DNA from: Klebsormidium nitens
Taxonomy: Eukaryota; Streptophyta; Klebsormidiophyceae; Klebsormidiales; Klebsormidiaceae
Reading direction: 5' to 3'
Length of the DNA stretch: 64,000 bases
Assembly: GCA_000708835.1 (NCBI GenBank)
Contig: DF237147.1
Span: 69,169-133,168 of the forward strand
Under the pieces are notes generated by a model. The model made no database searches. It was not told the origin of the DNA and saw only the letters and a program-made list of their open reading frames with translations. Of this stretch, positions 28,907 through 42,708 are shown one piece after another (position 1 is the stretch's first letter; each line of letters begins with the position of its first letter). The translations under genes were made by a program, and so were the position numbers.

Positions 28907-30436
28907 GCACGTGCATGGTCAACTTGGCTTGGCCGCAGTGTATCATATCTTCCAGTCAGGGCCCCTCCTACGAGAACGGGGATTCACAAGAGGTCCTTGT
29001 AGCATAATTGCTTGCAAATTTGACTCAGATTAATTTATGATCATTTCGGTTGGTGGATACGATTTCAGTCTCGGATGGAACAAGAGAAAACAAGATGCAA
29101 GATAAGCGAGACTGGTTCTTTGCAAAAGTTGGTATTTCTGCCCGCCGCCAGTGTCACCTGGCCTTTTAATAAGTCTGATTGCCTTCTTTGGCTTGCCTAT
29201 CAAATAGGCACGCCATAGGCTATTACCGCGGGCCGGGATGGCGTTCATTCCGTCGTATGTGGCGTTCCGCGCGGCGCTGGCTTGGGTTGCGTTGATGCGA
29301 CGTCAAACTCCGAGTTTTGCATCGCTTACGTGGGGAGACACCTTCACTGCTCATGCTAGTGTTTAACCATGGACCTCGATCACCGTCGAGCCCCGCTGGC
29401 ATTGGTCATGAGATTGAATTGTGGCTTCCCAGTCGATCATGGACTGAGCTATCTGGCTGCGAGCATTGCTTACATATCAAGGTGCTCCGATCATCGACCC
29501 GGAGCATGTTTCATCATGCACAAGCTCCGAAGTGATGCTCATGCTAGGGCCGGGCTCTGCGCTATATCTGGCAGACTGCGATTGATGGTTCATGACATTA
29601 CTTCGACCCCGATAATCAAGAGATGTTGATCGCGCTTCCGACACCGTCGTTGTAATGAGGGCCTAATATTCAAGGGTTGTGGGAAAGTGCGCGCGGCTTC
29701 TCTCAAGACCAATGTACCTCGATCACTAATTCGCTAATCAGGCATGACGTTTTTATGAAAGCACAAAGCCTGAATTCTCATGATGCGCATGCGCACAAAT
29801 TCGAGAGCTGCATGTTAAATAGTATCCTAATATTAGCTAGCTTGCTGTACGTAGACGTACATGACTTTCAATGGACTCGAAGGCGGATCGATCGCGGCTG
29901 CTATATTAATCCGACCGGCCAGATTTCCCAATGCCAAACTTGCCAAACTTGCCGCGGCACACAGCTTGACATCCCCGCCAGAGACATATAAATTCTAGGA
30001 TCGGCCAGGACATGCGCAATGTCATGACCAACGAAATTTGCAGCTATAGCACAATGATGTGTGCGTGCACGTACTGCATGCAGCTGAGTCGGAGCAGTCT
30101 AGCAGCGGGCCTGACACATGTACGTAGTATATGAATTGCAGGTCACGTTGAGCACACGTACATCGGGTAAATTATCTGTCAGGTCTGTGTAGTGCGGGCC
30201 CAAGCGATTGTTCATGCTGCACGTACATGAGCTGCATGGTTTCAATGTGCACCTATGCAAGTCTCATCCGCTTGCAAAACCAGCCCCGACTGGGAATGCC
30301 AGCACCGGAGCTTGCTCGCCGAACTTACGACCTCGTCTCGTGCATTGTCGGCGACAAGCCGAGAGAGTCTGTTACATATGGCGTGTTACCTATACATACT
30401 TACAAATGCGTGCCACGCGAGTTACCGAGCCGGATC
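28907..30436. other. Intergenic spacer between convergent ALPH and VPS35
   Basis: About 1.5 kb between two 3' ends. It holds short scattered ORFs without similarity, a triplet-like repeat TGCCAAACTTGCCAAACTTGC near 29932, and many CATGCATG/GTACGT words. No RNA gene or intact mobile element was recognised. Confidence 0.5.
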
Positions 30437-33400
30437 TCATTGTACTTTGATAGCCTCGTATCTGTCCCCCGCTTCCCCTCCTTTCTGTTTCTGGAAACTT
30501 ATGTGCTTGAGAGTGCTGGCGTAGAAGGCTTCGGTGGCAGGGTCTTGGACCGCGCTTTCGCTGTTCACCTCGGTGCTTATCAACTCCAACAGGCCTTGCA
30601 AGACGGTCGTCGTCACCTGCTGGTTGCCCTTGTCGAAGTGGTACAAGTACCTGAGCAGATACACACATCGCGCGGGTCAGAAACAACCAAGCCTCCACGA
30701 TCCCCAAGTTACACATCAGGACATTCTGAAGCTTCTCGATTAGTACCTGTAGCGTGCTCCAAGTCGCGAAAGCTTGTTCGCTTACTTGTTGAGAATCTCG
30801 ACGAAGAGCGTGACCGGCCCGCCGCTGCCCCGCGTGGCGTTGGCTTGTTGCTGGGCGGCGTTGGCAATCCGCAGGGCACGCTTCAAGCACAGCAGCACCC
30901 TGCGCACAAATACCCAGTCCCTCAGGAACAGTGGTAAGCTCGAAGCAGTTGACCCAGGCAAGGGCAGAAGAGGCGTTGAAAAGTATTAAATCAAGAGAGA
31001 GCAGTCTCCGGTGAGCTTCACTACAATACACGAGCAACTGCTGACCAGTCGACCAGAAGACTTCTGGCTACTCTCGGAAAGAATGAAACTAGATCAAGAG
31101 GAGACGCACCTTTCGCCATCCCGAGTCCCTTTTTCTTGATCTTGCCAGAAGAGGTGTGAGCAATTGTACACAGCGCGGCACTGGTCCGGCTTCTTCAGCA
31201 GCTTCGCAGAGTACTGCAAAACACAAGTCCAGAAAAATTCAATCTCAATTTGAAATGTCCATTCAAGAAGAGGGGGCACGATTTCAAACAGGTACTTTCC
31301 TGCTGTGACCGTTTCCTCTCGCCTAAAAATCTCAAGAAAGAAGCAACCCAATCTTTTGGCTTCGACAGGGACCCCTAGGAGGGCTCGTCCTGCGCGAGTT
31401 GAGAGCGTGCTCACCCCGGTGGCCTTGTGCGTCAAGGTGTCCCGGTTCTCAGTGCCAAACACGACCGTCCGCTGCAGCGTGCCGGTCATCAGCTGCAGGG
31501 CCGTCACCTGCGCCTTGGAGTCCTGCACCACGTGGCAGCTCGATCAACACCTTTGTCGTACCAGTGGGACTCACTCATAAACCTCTGGATCCTGTAAGGC
31601 GGAGGTCTCCAGTGTACCTCCTACTGAGAAGGCCCGACAGCCAACCACTTGCAATGTCTTGAACAAAGTCTGCTTGGCACACGGTGGCTCTTACCGCGAT
31701 GTCTTCCTCGTACAGGATGAACGCTTGCGTGAAGAACTCGTAGGCGATGGGTTCCAGGTCGCAGTCGCTGGCAGCCTGCACGCGTCCACGGCCGACCCAC
31801 TCAGAAAAGACATCCTTCGATAAATGCAACCAATGAGTGCGGCAAGGGCGCAAGCTTCACCATGACTTTCCTCGACCTCAACAGCTTCGGACTTCGCTCC
31901 TGCGCAAAAGTGCAGTCCCGCTGTGTTTGATCACAATGCCAAGCAAGATAGCACTGCAAAAGCTCGCGTTGCCGCAGGCGGCTGACCTCGGCGCAGAGGA
32001 GGTAGAGGCGGAAGGCGAGCTCGGGTGCGGGCACATTGGCGAGGGCCTCCACGGTCTGGTGCAGAAACTGGAACACCTTCTTGGGCGTAACACCGCCCTC
32101 CTCTACCTCGCCACGCGCTTGCAACCGCCGCACCAGCTGTCACGACAAAGTACATAAGATGACGACACTGCGAGATCGCCACGTGTAGCATGCAACCCAG
32201 CTTCTGGAAAATGGCATGTAATGGAAGCTTCAAGTAATGAAGCTCCAAGTTTTAAGTCAAGCGCTTGGTTCCTCTTGGCTGCAACTCAGCGAATGATTCA
32301 ATCACCAACGCTCCACTATTTACTCCCTTTTCCCTCCGATTCTGCAAGCTCGCACTTCAGTTTCACTGCTTAAGTCTGAAAGTAATAGAAACGGGGCAGG
32401 CGGAATACCTTGAGGCTCTCCACGACCAAGGGAGGCAGGGTGAAGACGAGCCGCCGCGGTCCACCAAGACCAAATTGTTTCCGAGCCGCACTCAGAATCT
32501 GCAGAGACAAAGCATGAGCGCGTCAAAGTCCTCTCAGTACCCCGTTCGCAGATGACAAGGAGCGAAATCCGTAGTGCTAGCAGAAAATGAAAGAGAGGCG
32601 GCTGCGGGTGGCAAGGCAGCGTCACCTTAATACACAACTTTTCTACGTTCTATCAGGGCTCCGTTTAGATAGGTTACTGCCCGGGAGGACGGGTGAGGCT
32701 GCTTTTGGGATCTGAGGTGGGTACCGGTGCAAAGGGTGTTCAAACTTGGTCAAGGATTTTTGTTTCTGCGAGCTCGGGGCGCCGATGCAATGTCGAGTAC
32801 AGATCCACGTAGGCCTAACTCAACGCAGAACAGGCACTGTTTTCACCTTGAATTGCTCCTCAGGGTCGTCGTTGACGAGCACATGCAGCAATCGCGCCAC
32901 CAGGTTCTGCTCCTCCGCAAAGTCCTCCTGGTCCAGCTGCAACAGCCAGCACGGACGGCCGTCAAGAGGCGTCCGGAGATATGGATAGGGACCGTGGATT
33001 CGGCCGAATGTTGGAGTGCTCTGTGATGGACCAGTGCTCTGTAATCGCCCCAAAGCTGCGCTCATCATTGCTCATCGAAACATTGCACGGACCAGCTCGA
33101 AGTCCTCTCTTTTTTCGTAAAATCAGTGTTTTTACTCCTTGCTCACAGCATCAGCCATGATTGCACTTTTCGTCACTTACTGTAACTCTTGTCCTCGTAT
33201 GCATTTCGGTGTGTCGAAAGCCGTAACGTGATACCTACACCACCCTCGACCAAACCCACATATTCACCGCGCGAGCTGAATCGACTGCATTCAACAATAG
33301 AACTCGCAATCGAAAGCAGAGATCGTCCAAAACTTCAAAGACGACATTTGCCGCAGTGGCGCGGGGTGCGGCTTGAGCGCGCGCACCTGGTCGACGGGCG

Positions 33401-36400
33401 GCGCGTCCTCGCCGTCCCGGATGAGCTCCTGCAGCAGCTGGAAGAGCGCCTCGACGCGCGCGCAGTCGCCGATGCGCGTGCCGTTCTTGAGGATGCTCTG
33501 GATGACCAGGACGGCCATCACCTTGTTGGTCTCGAACTCGAGCGTGGCCATGAGCTGCCCGTAGTGGCCCAGCTGCAGCACCGTCACCACGTCGCCGTAC
33601 TGCGCCAGCGGCTCGCTCAGCAGCGCCACGATCGCCTTCACGCTCTTGGCCTCGCGGATCTTGCCCTGCCCCGCCAGCATCTTCACGCACGACCCCTGCG
33701 CGGAAAGCGAGTGCGTGTTGAGAAGAAGGGCACGTTTGATTCAGATGATTGCAAAGCTCGCAGACCGGCGAACGGCTGGTCCAGCCAACTCGGAAAAGAA
33801 GCAGTCCACAAGTCGAGAACCGATGAGAAAGGTACGTGGTAGGCACAACAATACCCTAAAAGCTATGTGATGGACACCGAAACACTTTGCTCGGAGGCAA
33901 AGCAAGGGTCGGTGTGCAATTTCTGGAAAAGCAGAGGCCGCGGAGGATTCAACCGTACCAGAGGGCAGCACCAAATTGAGACTCTGCGAGCAGGTAAGTG
34001 TATGCGGGGCACTCACAAGGACAGAGTCGACGTAGTCGAGGCGGTCGGCGTGGCAGCGCAGGACGAAGTTGAGGAGCGCCACATGGAGGCTGACGGCGGA
34101 GACGAGCGGCATGTCCACCTGCGCCTCCACTACGGTGGCTACCGCCGTGCTCAGCTTCTCGAACGCCTCCACCTCAGCAAACACGGACAGCACCTGCAGC
34201 GGGGGGGATGAAAGGCCGTTCCGTAAGCAGACAGAACGGAAGGAGGGAGAACGTGGAAGGCTGCCGAGCAGATGTTAGAGATACCCCCTAGCCATAAACC
34301 TTGAGGGTTACAGGAATAGACTGTCTGGGCATCGTCCGGGTCCACTAAGATGGACCGCCAATCGAGGGGGTTGTAGTGGAGGTGGGTTCCTAGGAAGTCC
34401 GTTAGGAGTACCTGTTCTCCTCCTTTCCGTTCAGACAGCACTGGGCGGAGGCGGGAACAATCGAAGCGATGGGAATCTGTCAGCAGGTCGAACTTGGAAG
34501 GAAGCATCGACTTCCAACAACTTCGCATGGGTGACACTTTATGAACCGCAGGACACACATTTCTGATGTCGCAGCACTGGACCAGGCGACTCGACGCCAG
34601 TGGAGGGCCATCCAGATGCGAACGGCACGCGCCAAGGAGACAAGAACAATCCAAGGGAACGAAGCACACGACCACGGCCGAAGTACACGCCGTCGCAGGA
34701 CGGATTATTGGTAGGGTCAGCGTACGGCACCTGGGAGTTTGCTGCTGCGTAGTTGGCCAGCCGCTCCATGAGGCCCGCCATGGTGCTCTTGATGTCCACC
34801 TTGGGCTGCACGCAAGCAGGAGCAAGAGCGAATCAACACCCGCCGAGAAGCAGGCCACCCTAGTTGGCGGGTGAAACCCCTCGAGACATCTACTCAGCAC
34901 GCGTTGGCGCAGTTATAGTAGGCTCCTTGTCGAGACCGTGGCAAGAGAAAGGCGCAGAAACAAACGGGCTTTTGCTGCCAAAAGATCGATCGTCAAGTGT
35001 GCGGCGCCAGCACGGATGATTGTTGAGACGAGCGCGGAAGCGCACCTGCAGTTGTGGGCAGGCGGCAAGGAGCGTCTCGAGCGTTTGCAGGTGGTACTCG
35101 TCGGGGAACACCTGGATGATGCAGTCCATCAGGTACCCCTGCGCAATCTCGTCCTTGCAGTTTACCACCTGCAAATCGCACGGCACCGTTTCAAGCCACA
35201 ACAATTCTTACGGGATCGAAGCCATGGCCACCCCAGCTTGGCTAAAGCTTCCTTGTTGAATTCCTTCTCAAAACTTCGGCTCGTACAGCCGAACGGTTCC
35301 GAAAGGAAGCCGTCAAAAACGGTCGTCTGAAAAGACGTCCGCAGAAGAGGTGGACAGTTTTCGGAATACTCGGCCAAGCCTAAGCCGCCATATTCGAGTA
35401 CAAATCTGAGCTCATCGCAAAGGTTGGCCCGATGCGCCAACTGCAATCCTTCACGACCCCAATGTCATTGACCGTACGTCCCAAGTTCTGCACAATTGGC
35501 AAAGGTCTGCGTTCGGATCGAATCGGATTTGAGTCAGGCGGCCAGGTTCAAGTGGAGCTGCAGAACCATGCGCCCTCTACTTAGCGTTGGGTTCAATCAC
35601 CTGCTCGAGGACCCGTGGCAGCACAGTGCTCTTATACAACTCCAGGTCCACCCCTTCCAGCTGGCTCAGCACCAGCAAGTTCTTCCCCACCTGCACGTAT
35701 GAAGCCAATGTGGCAGAGCGTCAGAGACAAGAGGTATTGACGATAGGAACGGACCCTCTCGTACATGAATTTCGAACCATGATGCAACCACAGGTGCTTC
35801 AATCAACACAAAAGCTTTCAAAGTCCCTTGTCGAAAGACGCTTGTGATCTGTTCGTCTGTGCATATTTTTTGACAATCCTCAAACGACACCGGCCCAAGT
35901 CTTGCCTACAGTTGCCTTGCAAAGGGAGTGTCAGAGGCACGTAGTTCTTGGAAAACCATGCTGAGGCTGCCTTTTACGTTCTCACCAGGTCTCGCAGCTC
36001 GCTCCGCTCCTTTTCCCGCTTCTCCCTGTCGGCCTTGTCCTTCGCGGACCCTTGATGTTGCATGCGCACCCACAGCTTGTTCATCTCGGTGAAGTTTTGG
36101 AGCACGAACTCCACGGCGTCGTGGATAGTGCCCCCCTCGCTGGCAAGACGGGTAAACATAGCGTCAGACAATAGCCTCAATGTGAATTCGCCTTTTTATC
36201 TGAAGAAACGAAAGCGGAAGGCGGTTTTTGGGTCATATGTACGATAGCCACAACTTCCAACGAAAGCTTTCCTGTAGAGGAGTACAAAGCGGGGGAGATC
36301 CTGACGTGCTCACCCCTCGTAGTCGGAGCCGGTGTCGGGCAGCTTGTCCTTGCTGATCTGCGAGAGATAGCTGCGCAGGAAGAGGCCGCGGATAGGGTGC

Positions 36401-37731
36401 TGCACGCCGCGGCTCATCTCGACCAGATCTTTCAGGATGTCCTTCGCAGGAGCCTCCTTGGAGCGGATGTATACTGACCCCACCGTGATCAGTAAGTACC
36501 TGCGTCACCGGAGCGAACGGTCAGGTGACCGCATGGGTGCAGTGTGCGCTCAGGTAGCCTCTCAGCTGCCTAAACAAGTCCTCACTGATTTGACGAAGGA
36601 AGCTTACAGCATGAACGCGTGTGCCCTTGACGGGTGGACGAAAGCGCGCTGAATCGAATCTAACAATGACAGCTGGAATGACGCTGGAAAGTATCAATGA
36701 ATTGTCAGGACCCGACCAGACTCCCTTAGGGCCCGATTTCATCTGAACGAAACGTTTCACAAGGAGCCTAAAACGTTGGACACTGAATTGAAAGAGGGTG
36801 TCCAACGCACAGCCCTTTCACTTTCCGCCTCCCTTTTCGAGGGTCTGACTTTAAGTTCTTCCGGAGGTGACGAAGACACAGGCAGTCAACAAGGCATAAT
36901 CTAGGGCCAGACAAAATCAATCGCAGACTTACAAGCGTGGCAGGATGTTTCCCGCGTGCTGCACCAGCTCATAGAGATCCGCATTGCTCCGTCCGCGCTT
37001 GCTCTCCTCCTGGAAGAAGGCCTCCAGGTGCCGCAGCTCATCGAATGTTTGCATGTCTGAGAGGAGCGCAGGTCAAGGAAGCGCCAGCACGGTACATGCT
37101 GAAGATACAGCAAGACTGTCGTTGACAAAGCAAGACTATCGATGACAAGGGGGTTCCCTGGCACAGTTGTCTCGATTGCCAACACCTCAAATGCTCAAAG
37201 TTGCAGGAAATTTTAAACTCCATATGAAAGAGACCTTTTGTTATACACAAATGATAATGTTGTCGAATTTTCACTTTGGGAAAAGCAGCTACGAAGAAAT
37301 GGACAAAACGCGACTCTGCACTAGCTTGGGTGGAGGATACAGAGCTCGTAGTACTTCTGGGGGGACAGCTTGGAGGTGCGCAGCTCCACCAGCATCTGGG
37401 CCGAGTACTTGAGAGCCTCCCGCAGGTTGCTCGAATCCTGCGAACACGAACACCACCCCTGAGAACCGCCGCTCCGAGTATGATGCGCATACATTCAGAA
37501 TCAGTTTCGGCACCAACAAGTCCCCCAAGTCGCCCCCCATCGTGTTGCCCCTGCTTTGGACAGTGTGAATGTCTGCCCACTCACCAGCGCCTTCCTCATG
37601 TAGAAGCTCTGCTGCTTGACCACGTTCTGCGCGTCCGCCAGCCATTTCTCCTGTTCCTCCGTTGCCGTGATGCTGTGTTCGTTCTGCGGAGGGTGGTAAG
37701 GCCGGGTCTTGTTGCCAGTTGGTTGTACCAT
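30437..37731 (-). CDS. VPS35: VPS35, retromer cargo-recognition core subunit, complete, 18 exons, about 810 aa
   Basis: The long alpha-solenoid scaffold of retromer; it binds VPS26 at its N-terminus and VPS29 at its C-terminus, and recycles sorting receptors from endosomes. Exons (minus): 37731-37585, 37437-37341, 37056-36933, 36499-36314, 36139-35986, 35690-35601, 35168-35046, 34805-34731, 34193-34017, 33695-33387, 32936-32847, 32498-32409, 32136-31987, 31775-31695, 31522-31415, 31213-31110, 30899-30786, 30650-30437; every phase joins. The PRLYLL motif needed for VPS26 binding spans exons 3/4. Other family landmarks are [67 protein letters not shown] and [10 protein letters not shown] near the C-terminus. 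The first ATG of the open frame is 37731, with an in-frame TGA upstream. A first exon elsewhere joining at 37683 (CAG acceptor) is an alternative and would change only the first 16 residues. It resembles plant VPS35 more than animal. Confidence 0.96.
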
Positions 37732-39152
37732 CGCCGAAGTGTCAATTGCTCACGCTGGCTGACATCATTGCAGATTCCTTTGCGCATCTTACCCCAGCAG
37801 GTGTTTTAAGCAGATTGCAGATTCAGTATACAAGGCTGGTGCATCTACGAAGATAACATGTGAAATTTGCCTCGATAGGTGGGTGCTTTGAAGTCCATCG
37901 CTCCTGTCCACAATACCGGGCTCCAGCCAGAAGAGAAGTGCCCTAATGACCCTCTGATCTGGAAAACCGATTGGGCGCCATTGAAAGCAAACTTGATCTG
38001 GCGGTTTGTTAAGCAGACTGCCCAACTTTGCTGGGCTTGAGAACCCAGAAAAGCGATCAACCATTCAACAAAGTCCTTGTTCCAAAGCCACGATCACCAC
38101 CAGATATCTATGACTCAAGAGGAGAGACACTTCAAAATACGTAGCCTTGGATGCATTTAAAAGAATTAGAACCAGAACTTTTAGCATTCCAGCTTCTTAA
38201 AAGCCCTTCAGCTCTGGGCAGTATAAATTAATGCCTCGATGAGTGGATGCAGCTTACCATTGTGCTTCTTTCTGCCCACAAGACTTGCTGTGATTCCACA
38301 CCGTTCCTCGCAGCCCCAATTGTGAATGTGATCAAATTGCACCCTCAGCTTGAGGACTCCGCAGATGCTTGATCGACCACCGGGTTTCAAACCTGCACAT
38401 GCCTTCTAGGCGAGAAGCAATCGCTGTTGCTTCTGAAGTTCTGTTGCTTGTTGACAAAATTAAGGTGTTTTTGAATGGCGCTCGCCAATGGGATCAGGAA
38501 TGGAGTCCAACTTGCAAGCCTGAATCGATGAAAGTGAGAAGAACGTTCAAGCTCCAAATTACATTATATTCAGGCATATTACCTGCAATGGATTGTTAAA
38601 TGCCCGTGAACGTAAGCAGCGATACGCCCCTCACGAGCGGTCGGACTAGGCTACTTGCAGCCCACGACATGAGGCTATAAGCGGCTCGCCATAATGTATA
38701 AGCGCCTGCAGCTCTCCTAGCTGAAGAAGTGGAATTGGAAGGAGAAGATCTCCGAGTCTCAGCAGGGTTTGGATTTCAGTCGATTTCAGTGAGAAAAGCT
38801 CGGGAGCTTTCAACTTCAAGGTGGAAGAGAGCGGCTCAAAAGTGTGGTCGCAAGTCATTGACATAAGAGGGACCCTCTTCTCCTGGAGAAGGATAATCTT
38901 ACCTGCGGCGGAGATCAGCACACACCCTGCATTCTCTAGAGGCTGACAAATTCATAGTCACTTTCACTTTCAACATAAGTGAGCATCCAGGACGCGGAGC
39001 AAGCACACAAGGACTGAGCTCACCAGCTGCAGGACTCCATTTGTCAATGCATTCTTCATTTCCCAGCTGCTGACATCAGTTGTTTGTGAGCTCAAGGGCG
39101 CGAAGAGAAGATTCAGGTTTTCGAGGTTGCCCTTTGGGAAGAAAACGGCATC
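37732..39152. promoter_or_regulatory. Shared upstream region of divergent VPS35 and TMEM50 genes
   Basis: About 1.4 kb between start codons. It should hold both promoters and possibly an unseen non-coding first exon of VPS35. The ORFs here are short and dissimilar to known proteins. No specific site was identified. Confidence 0.35.
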
Positions 39153-40428
39153 ATGGCTCTCCTTGATGAAATATGGCACAAATATGGTCCAGGCTTGGCA
39201 GGTAAGCTCAGATGGAGAAATCTGGTGATCCTTGTCTTGCTTTCTGTCTGGCTTCTGCTGAGTTGCTCCACCGCCCAACCTTTTTGAAAACTTCCGACAA
39301 TCAAAGCGCGTCTGATTCTTACGTCAAGCTGCCCCACTTGTCAAAATCTGTTTATGCAGGAGCTATATTTGGAGCTGGTTGGTGGTTTTGGGTTGACGCT
39401 GTGGCCATCAGCAAGACCAAGGTCGAATTTGTCCACTACTTGCCAGGTGCGCCTGTAGATCTTTTTCTGCTTTTTCGTGCTCTCTCTCACTGCTTTATGA
39501 GCCAGGTTTTAAGCGCACTGTAGGGAAATTGCTTTTTAAGGCGAATATGCGCGCCAATGAGAGTGCCGCTGACTCGGACAGCGAATGCTTTTATCTTCGG
39601 CTCGGAGGAACATGAGTGATGAGTGAAACATTGACCATGTTCCTGGAACAGGAATTTTTGCCACCATCGCTGCCCTCATGTTTAATTGTGTACGAAGAGA
39701 AGACCTCCAGGAGTACGATCCCTACGACGATGGCGCCGGGTGCAGGTCAGGAATTGCATTTCAAGCCCCCTGCTTATGCGGGCAGGGGTTTTGAAGAAAA
39801 TGCAAGTGGGGCACAGGGGCATTCTTCTGACTCAGCAGATGGGCCTTGTTCGAATCCACTTCTTCGAGAACGTCGTACAGGGCACCGGTCGGTTGCAACC
39901 GTATTTGTATTTTAATGCACAAAAGCGACTGACTATATTGAATGTGCAGGTCTCGGGTCTGGCTTTTCCTTTCATACGTCTTGTCATTTGTGTCACTGGC
40001 GGGCTCCGTTGGCTTGCTGATCAACGACTACGCGAACCCGGCAATAACATCAACATGGCCTGGTGTGGCTGGCGTCTGTCAATGTACATTCATCTTGGGC
40101 AGGTGCGGTCATCTCAATCCTTGTGCTCACATCTCTCCTCTTGAAGACAATTTCCAGAATGTTAAGTCCCGGCACATTCTCGATCACAAGTGCGAAGGGG
40201 TAGAAATTCACCTTGTTTTTCCTCGTTTGTCTAATTTTGCTTTATCTAAAATCCGGCTTTTGTGAGATTGCACGCTCCGATGCGCACCTTTCTCGCCAGC
40301 ACGACTTGGATCAAGTCTTGAAAAGAGTTCAACCTGACAACCTGGTCCACGGAGCTTGGCTTCACCTTTGATGTTCCATTTGCAGCGGCCTATTGTATTG
40401 GATGTCAAGATCGTCTTCAGACTCTTGA
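39153..40428 (+). CDS. TMEM50/UPF0220 family four-pass membrane protein, complete, 5 exons, 139 aa
   Basis: A small conserved endomembrane protein of the TMEM50A/B (yeast Vps68-like, UPF0220) family, associated with ER and late endosomal membranes; its molecular role is poorly defined. Exons: 39153-39201, 39360-39446, 39652-39739, 39950-40102, 40386-40428; 420 bases, all phases consistent. The protein starts MALLDEIWHKYGPGLAG and continues with GAIFGAGWWFWVDAVAIS and FVHYLPGIFATIAALMFNCV, both hallmark strings of the family. Then come YDPYDDGAG, a third membrane segment VWLFLSYVLSFVSLAGSVGLLI, and a fourth ending FILGSGLLYWMSRSSSDS before the stop. Length matches plant homologues (about 135 aa). 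The exon 3/4 junction (DDGAG/SRVWLF) is the least certain, because two nearby GT sites exist. It is head-to-head with VPS35, another endosomal gene, which may or may not be meaningful. Confidence 0.93.
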
Positions 40429-41360
40429 CAGGGCAGGTCAAGCGGCACTGCTGATGTAAGCTGCCAGAACTGATGCCACTCCCATAGCACCCTCGAATAG
40501 GACGATATATAAACACTGGTTCGAGTTTATAAGCAGATCTGATTTGCCTTTATTGAGCCCTCCGAATTGACACACTACTTCAACATATGCATTTGAGAAA
40601 GGAGAGCTGGACGTGATGCGATCCAAGCTGTAGCAATACGTCACGCTGTATCATATCAAAGTTGATTGTCGAATTGAAATAGAGGACTTGTTTCGTCTCA
40701 AGGCCTCAAATCTATAAGCACTATCCAATTCTATAGTCGAACATCTGACACACTTGGATGTGGAGTGTATAGTCAATCATGTGAGCCGCGCGCCCGTATG
40801 CATGAAGCTTCTGCAAATCCGTGTGTTTACATGTGTTGAAGTCTCTATGAGATCCTCAGGTCACACTGTATAGAATCTTGTCTTTAAAGCATCATGGTAT
40901 TATCCAACTGAGTTGTAGCGGTATATACTAGTAGTCGGGCCACATGCACAGCTAGGAATGGAGTATGCTTGATGGTAACTTACGATATTTATTGATCATA
41001 TGGCAACGGGCCAGCGCGGAAGTGCCAAGGACTGTACTTGCGGGATTTGAAAGGGCTAGCTTTTATACTAGGGTGCTTGAATCCAACTATGATTGGTATG
41101 GCAACTAAGCTGCAATTTAGCGGGTACTAGGTGGGATTGCAACGCACACAGCGGCATACACATGTCAGGAGAAATATGAGGTTTTGGAATCCTCGAGCTA
41201 CATAATGAGGAAGACCACCTCACGGGTCGAGGGCCACGAGTGCGAGCAAGGAGAATCGAACAAGTAAAGGCAGGACAAATCCATCCGTTTCTTTGCCACG
41301 TATCCTTCTTCGTTTTAGATGCTATCTACTATAGGACTTGGAGCTTCCGACCACTTGGCA
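40429..41360. other. Intergenic spacer between convergent TMEM50 and isomerase genes
   Basis: About 930 bases between two 3' ends, AT-richer than the genes. No ORF of note, RNA gene or repeat was recognised. Confidence 0.5.
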
Positions 41361-42708
41361 TCAAGTTGCTGCCTTGATCATACCTGTTTGGCGGGCATAG
41401 TTGAAGAGGCCTCCTGCATCGATCACTGGACCTGCCTCCCCAATTGGCTTCAGGTTGTATTGCTTTCCGGTTCCGTGATGAGTCAGGACGTCATTCTCCA
41501 TATCCACCGTCACTTCGTCGCCAGTTTTCAGCTCTTCGCAAAGTCTAGTGTCGATCTCCACAGGGTAAAGTTCTCCTGCGAGGTAAAGTCGAGGGGGATC
41601 AGCACATCATGCAACTGACAGACTAGAGTCTCCAGTCAAACTGTAATCAATTGACAGCAGTCCACTTGTTCATCCGCGTCACTTCCGCACAAAGAGGTGG
41701 AGAATGGTGAGTGCAGACAATCCACCAAACAACGAGCTGTGCGATTGACTACTCACACAATGTTAGATCCAGGGCCCTGATACCATCATGTTTACAGCTG
41801 GATGAGTTTTTGAGGACTCGCGTTCTTCTCACCTGTTGCGACAGAGTTCCTGAAGAAGATCCGAGCATACGATTCTGCGACCACGGCCTTGAGTCCCGCA
41901 GCTCCAAGTGCCACTGGGGCATGCTCGCGGGAAGATCCGCACCCGTAGTTCTTACCACCAATCATGATCGGATACTTGGTCTTCATTTCACCTTCCTCAA
42001 TGAAGCTGCCCATGACAGAAGAACACCTTGTTAAATGTTGCCAGGATCGGATTTCCACTTATCACCGTATTGGACCACCATTCATGATCACTCAAGATAA
42101 AAAGGAAAACTTTTCACTCATATATAAGACATGGATGGGGCGGTATGCTGTGTTTCAAAAACTGCAGTGCCCAATTGTTGACTAGAGTGTTTGTTCTCTG
42201 ATTGTCACCTTCTCTCAGGGAAAGAGGGAGTACTTGTACAGGGGGAAGTCACTTTGGCTTTAAGCAAAGAAACTTACATTCCGTAGCCCTTTGGTAGTCC
42301 CGCCATCGCATAGCTGCCCAGCTTCTCATATTCCTCCGGCTTTGAGGGGACTAGTGTTAGGTACTCTGCCGGAATTATCTGATCTGTGTCAATATTGTCA
42401 TCAACCACAAAGACGGGGCCCCTGATGACCCTCTTGTTCTGCTTCCCTGCCTCTGCCCTGACACTGAATCTGGCCACCGATGCTTGATGATTTTTCTCAG
42501 CCAAGTTGGAGATTAAAGGAGCGCTGGATCCCAGGAAGGATTTTGCATGCCCTTTTACTGGTACATTGTGGTTTCTCTTCAGAGATGAATAGCTGGTAAA
42601 GGTCATTGCAGCAGCGCCATTCTGTCGAGAGTTCTCTGCAAATTGGGCTTGGGCACCATACACGAAAGTACCAGCAGCACCTGCTTTTGCCGCAACGCTT
42701 GAAGCCAT
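41361..42708 (-). CDS. 3-isopropylmalate dehydratase (isomerase) small subunit, plastid, complete, 3 exons, 272 aa
   Basis: Swivel-domain subunit of isopropylmalate isomerase. With the iron-sulphur large subunit it converts 2-isopropylmalate to 3-isopropylmalate in leucine synthesis, in plastids. Exons (minus): 42708-42278, 42005-41833, 41575-41361; 819 bases, phases consistent. The first roughly 90 residues ([18 protein letters not shown], Ser/Ala/Lys-rich, few acids) look like a transit peptide ending near FSVRAEAG. The mature domain begins [21 protein letters not shown], the family's substrate-proximal start. It contains the hallmark [19 protein letters not shown] and the conserved [14 protein letters not shown], then a C-terminal part ending [17 protein letters not shown]. 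The first true ATG of the frame is 42708. The large subunit is not in this window. It is head-to-head with MDN1, 375 bases between starts. Confidence 0.96.

Noticed and set aside
28907-30436. Possible degraded transposon, suggested by repeated CTCATGCTAG words and TGCCAAACT repeats
   Set aside because: No terminal inverted repeats, target-site duplication or transposase fragment could be seen; short repeated words are common in all spacers here.
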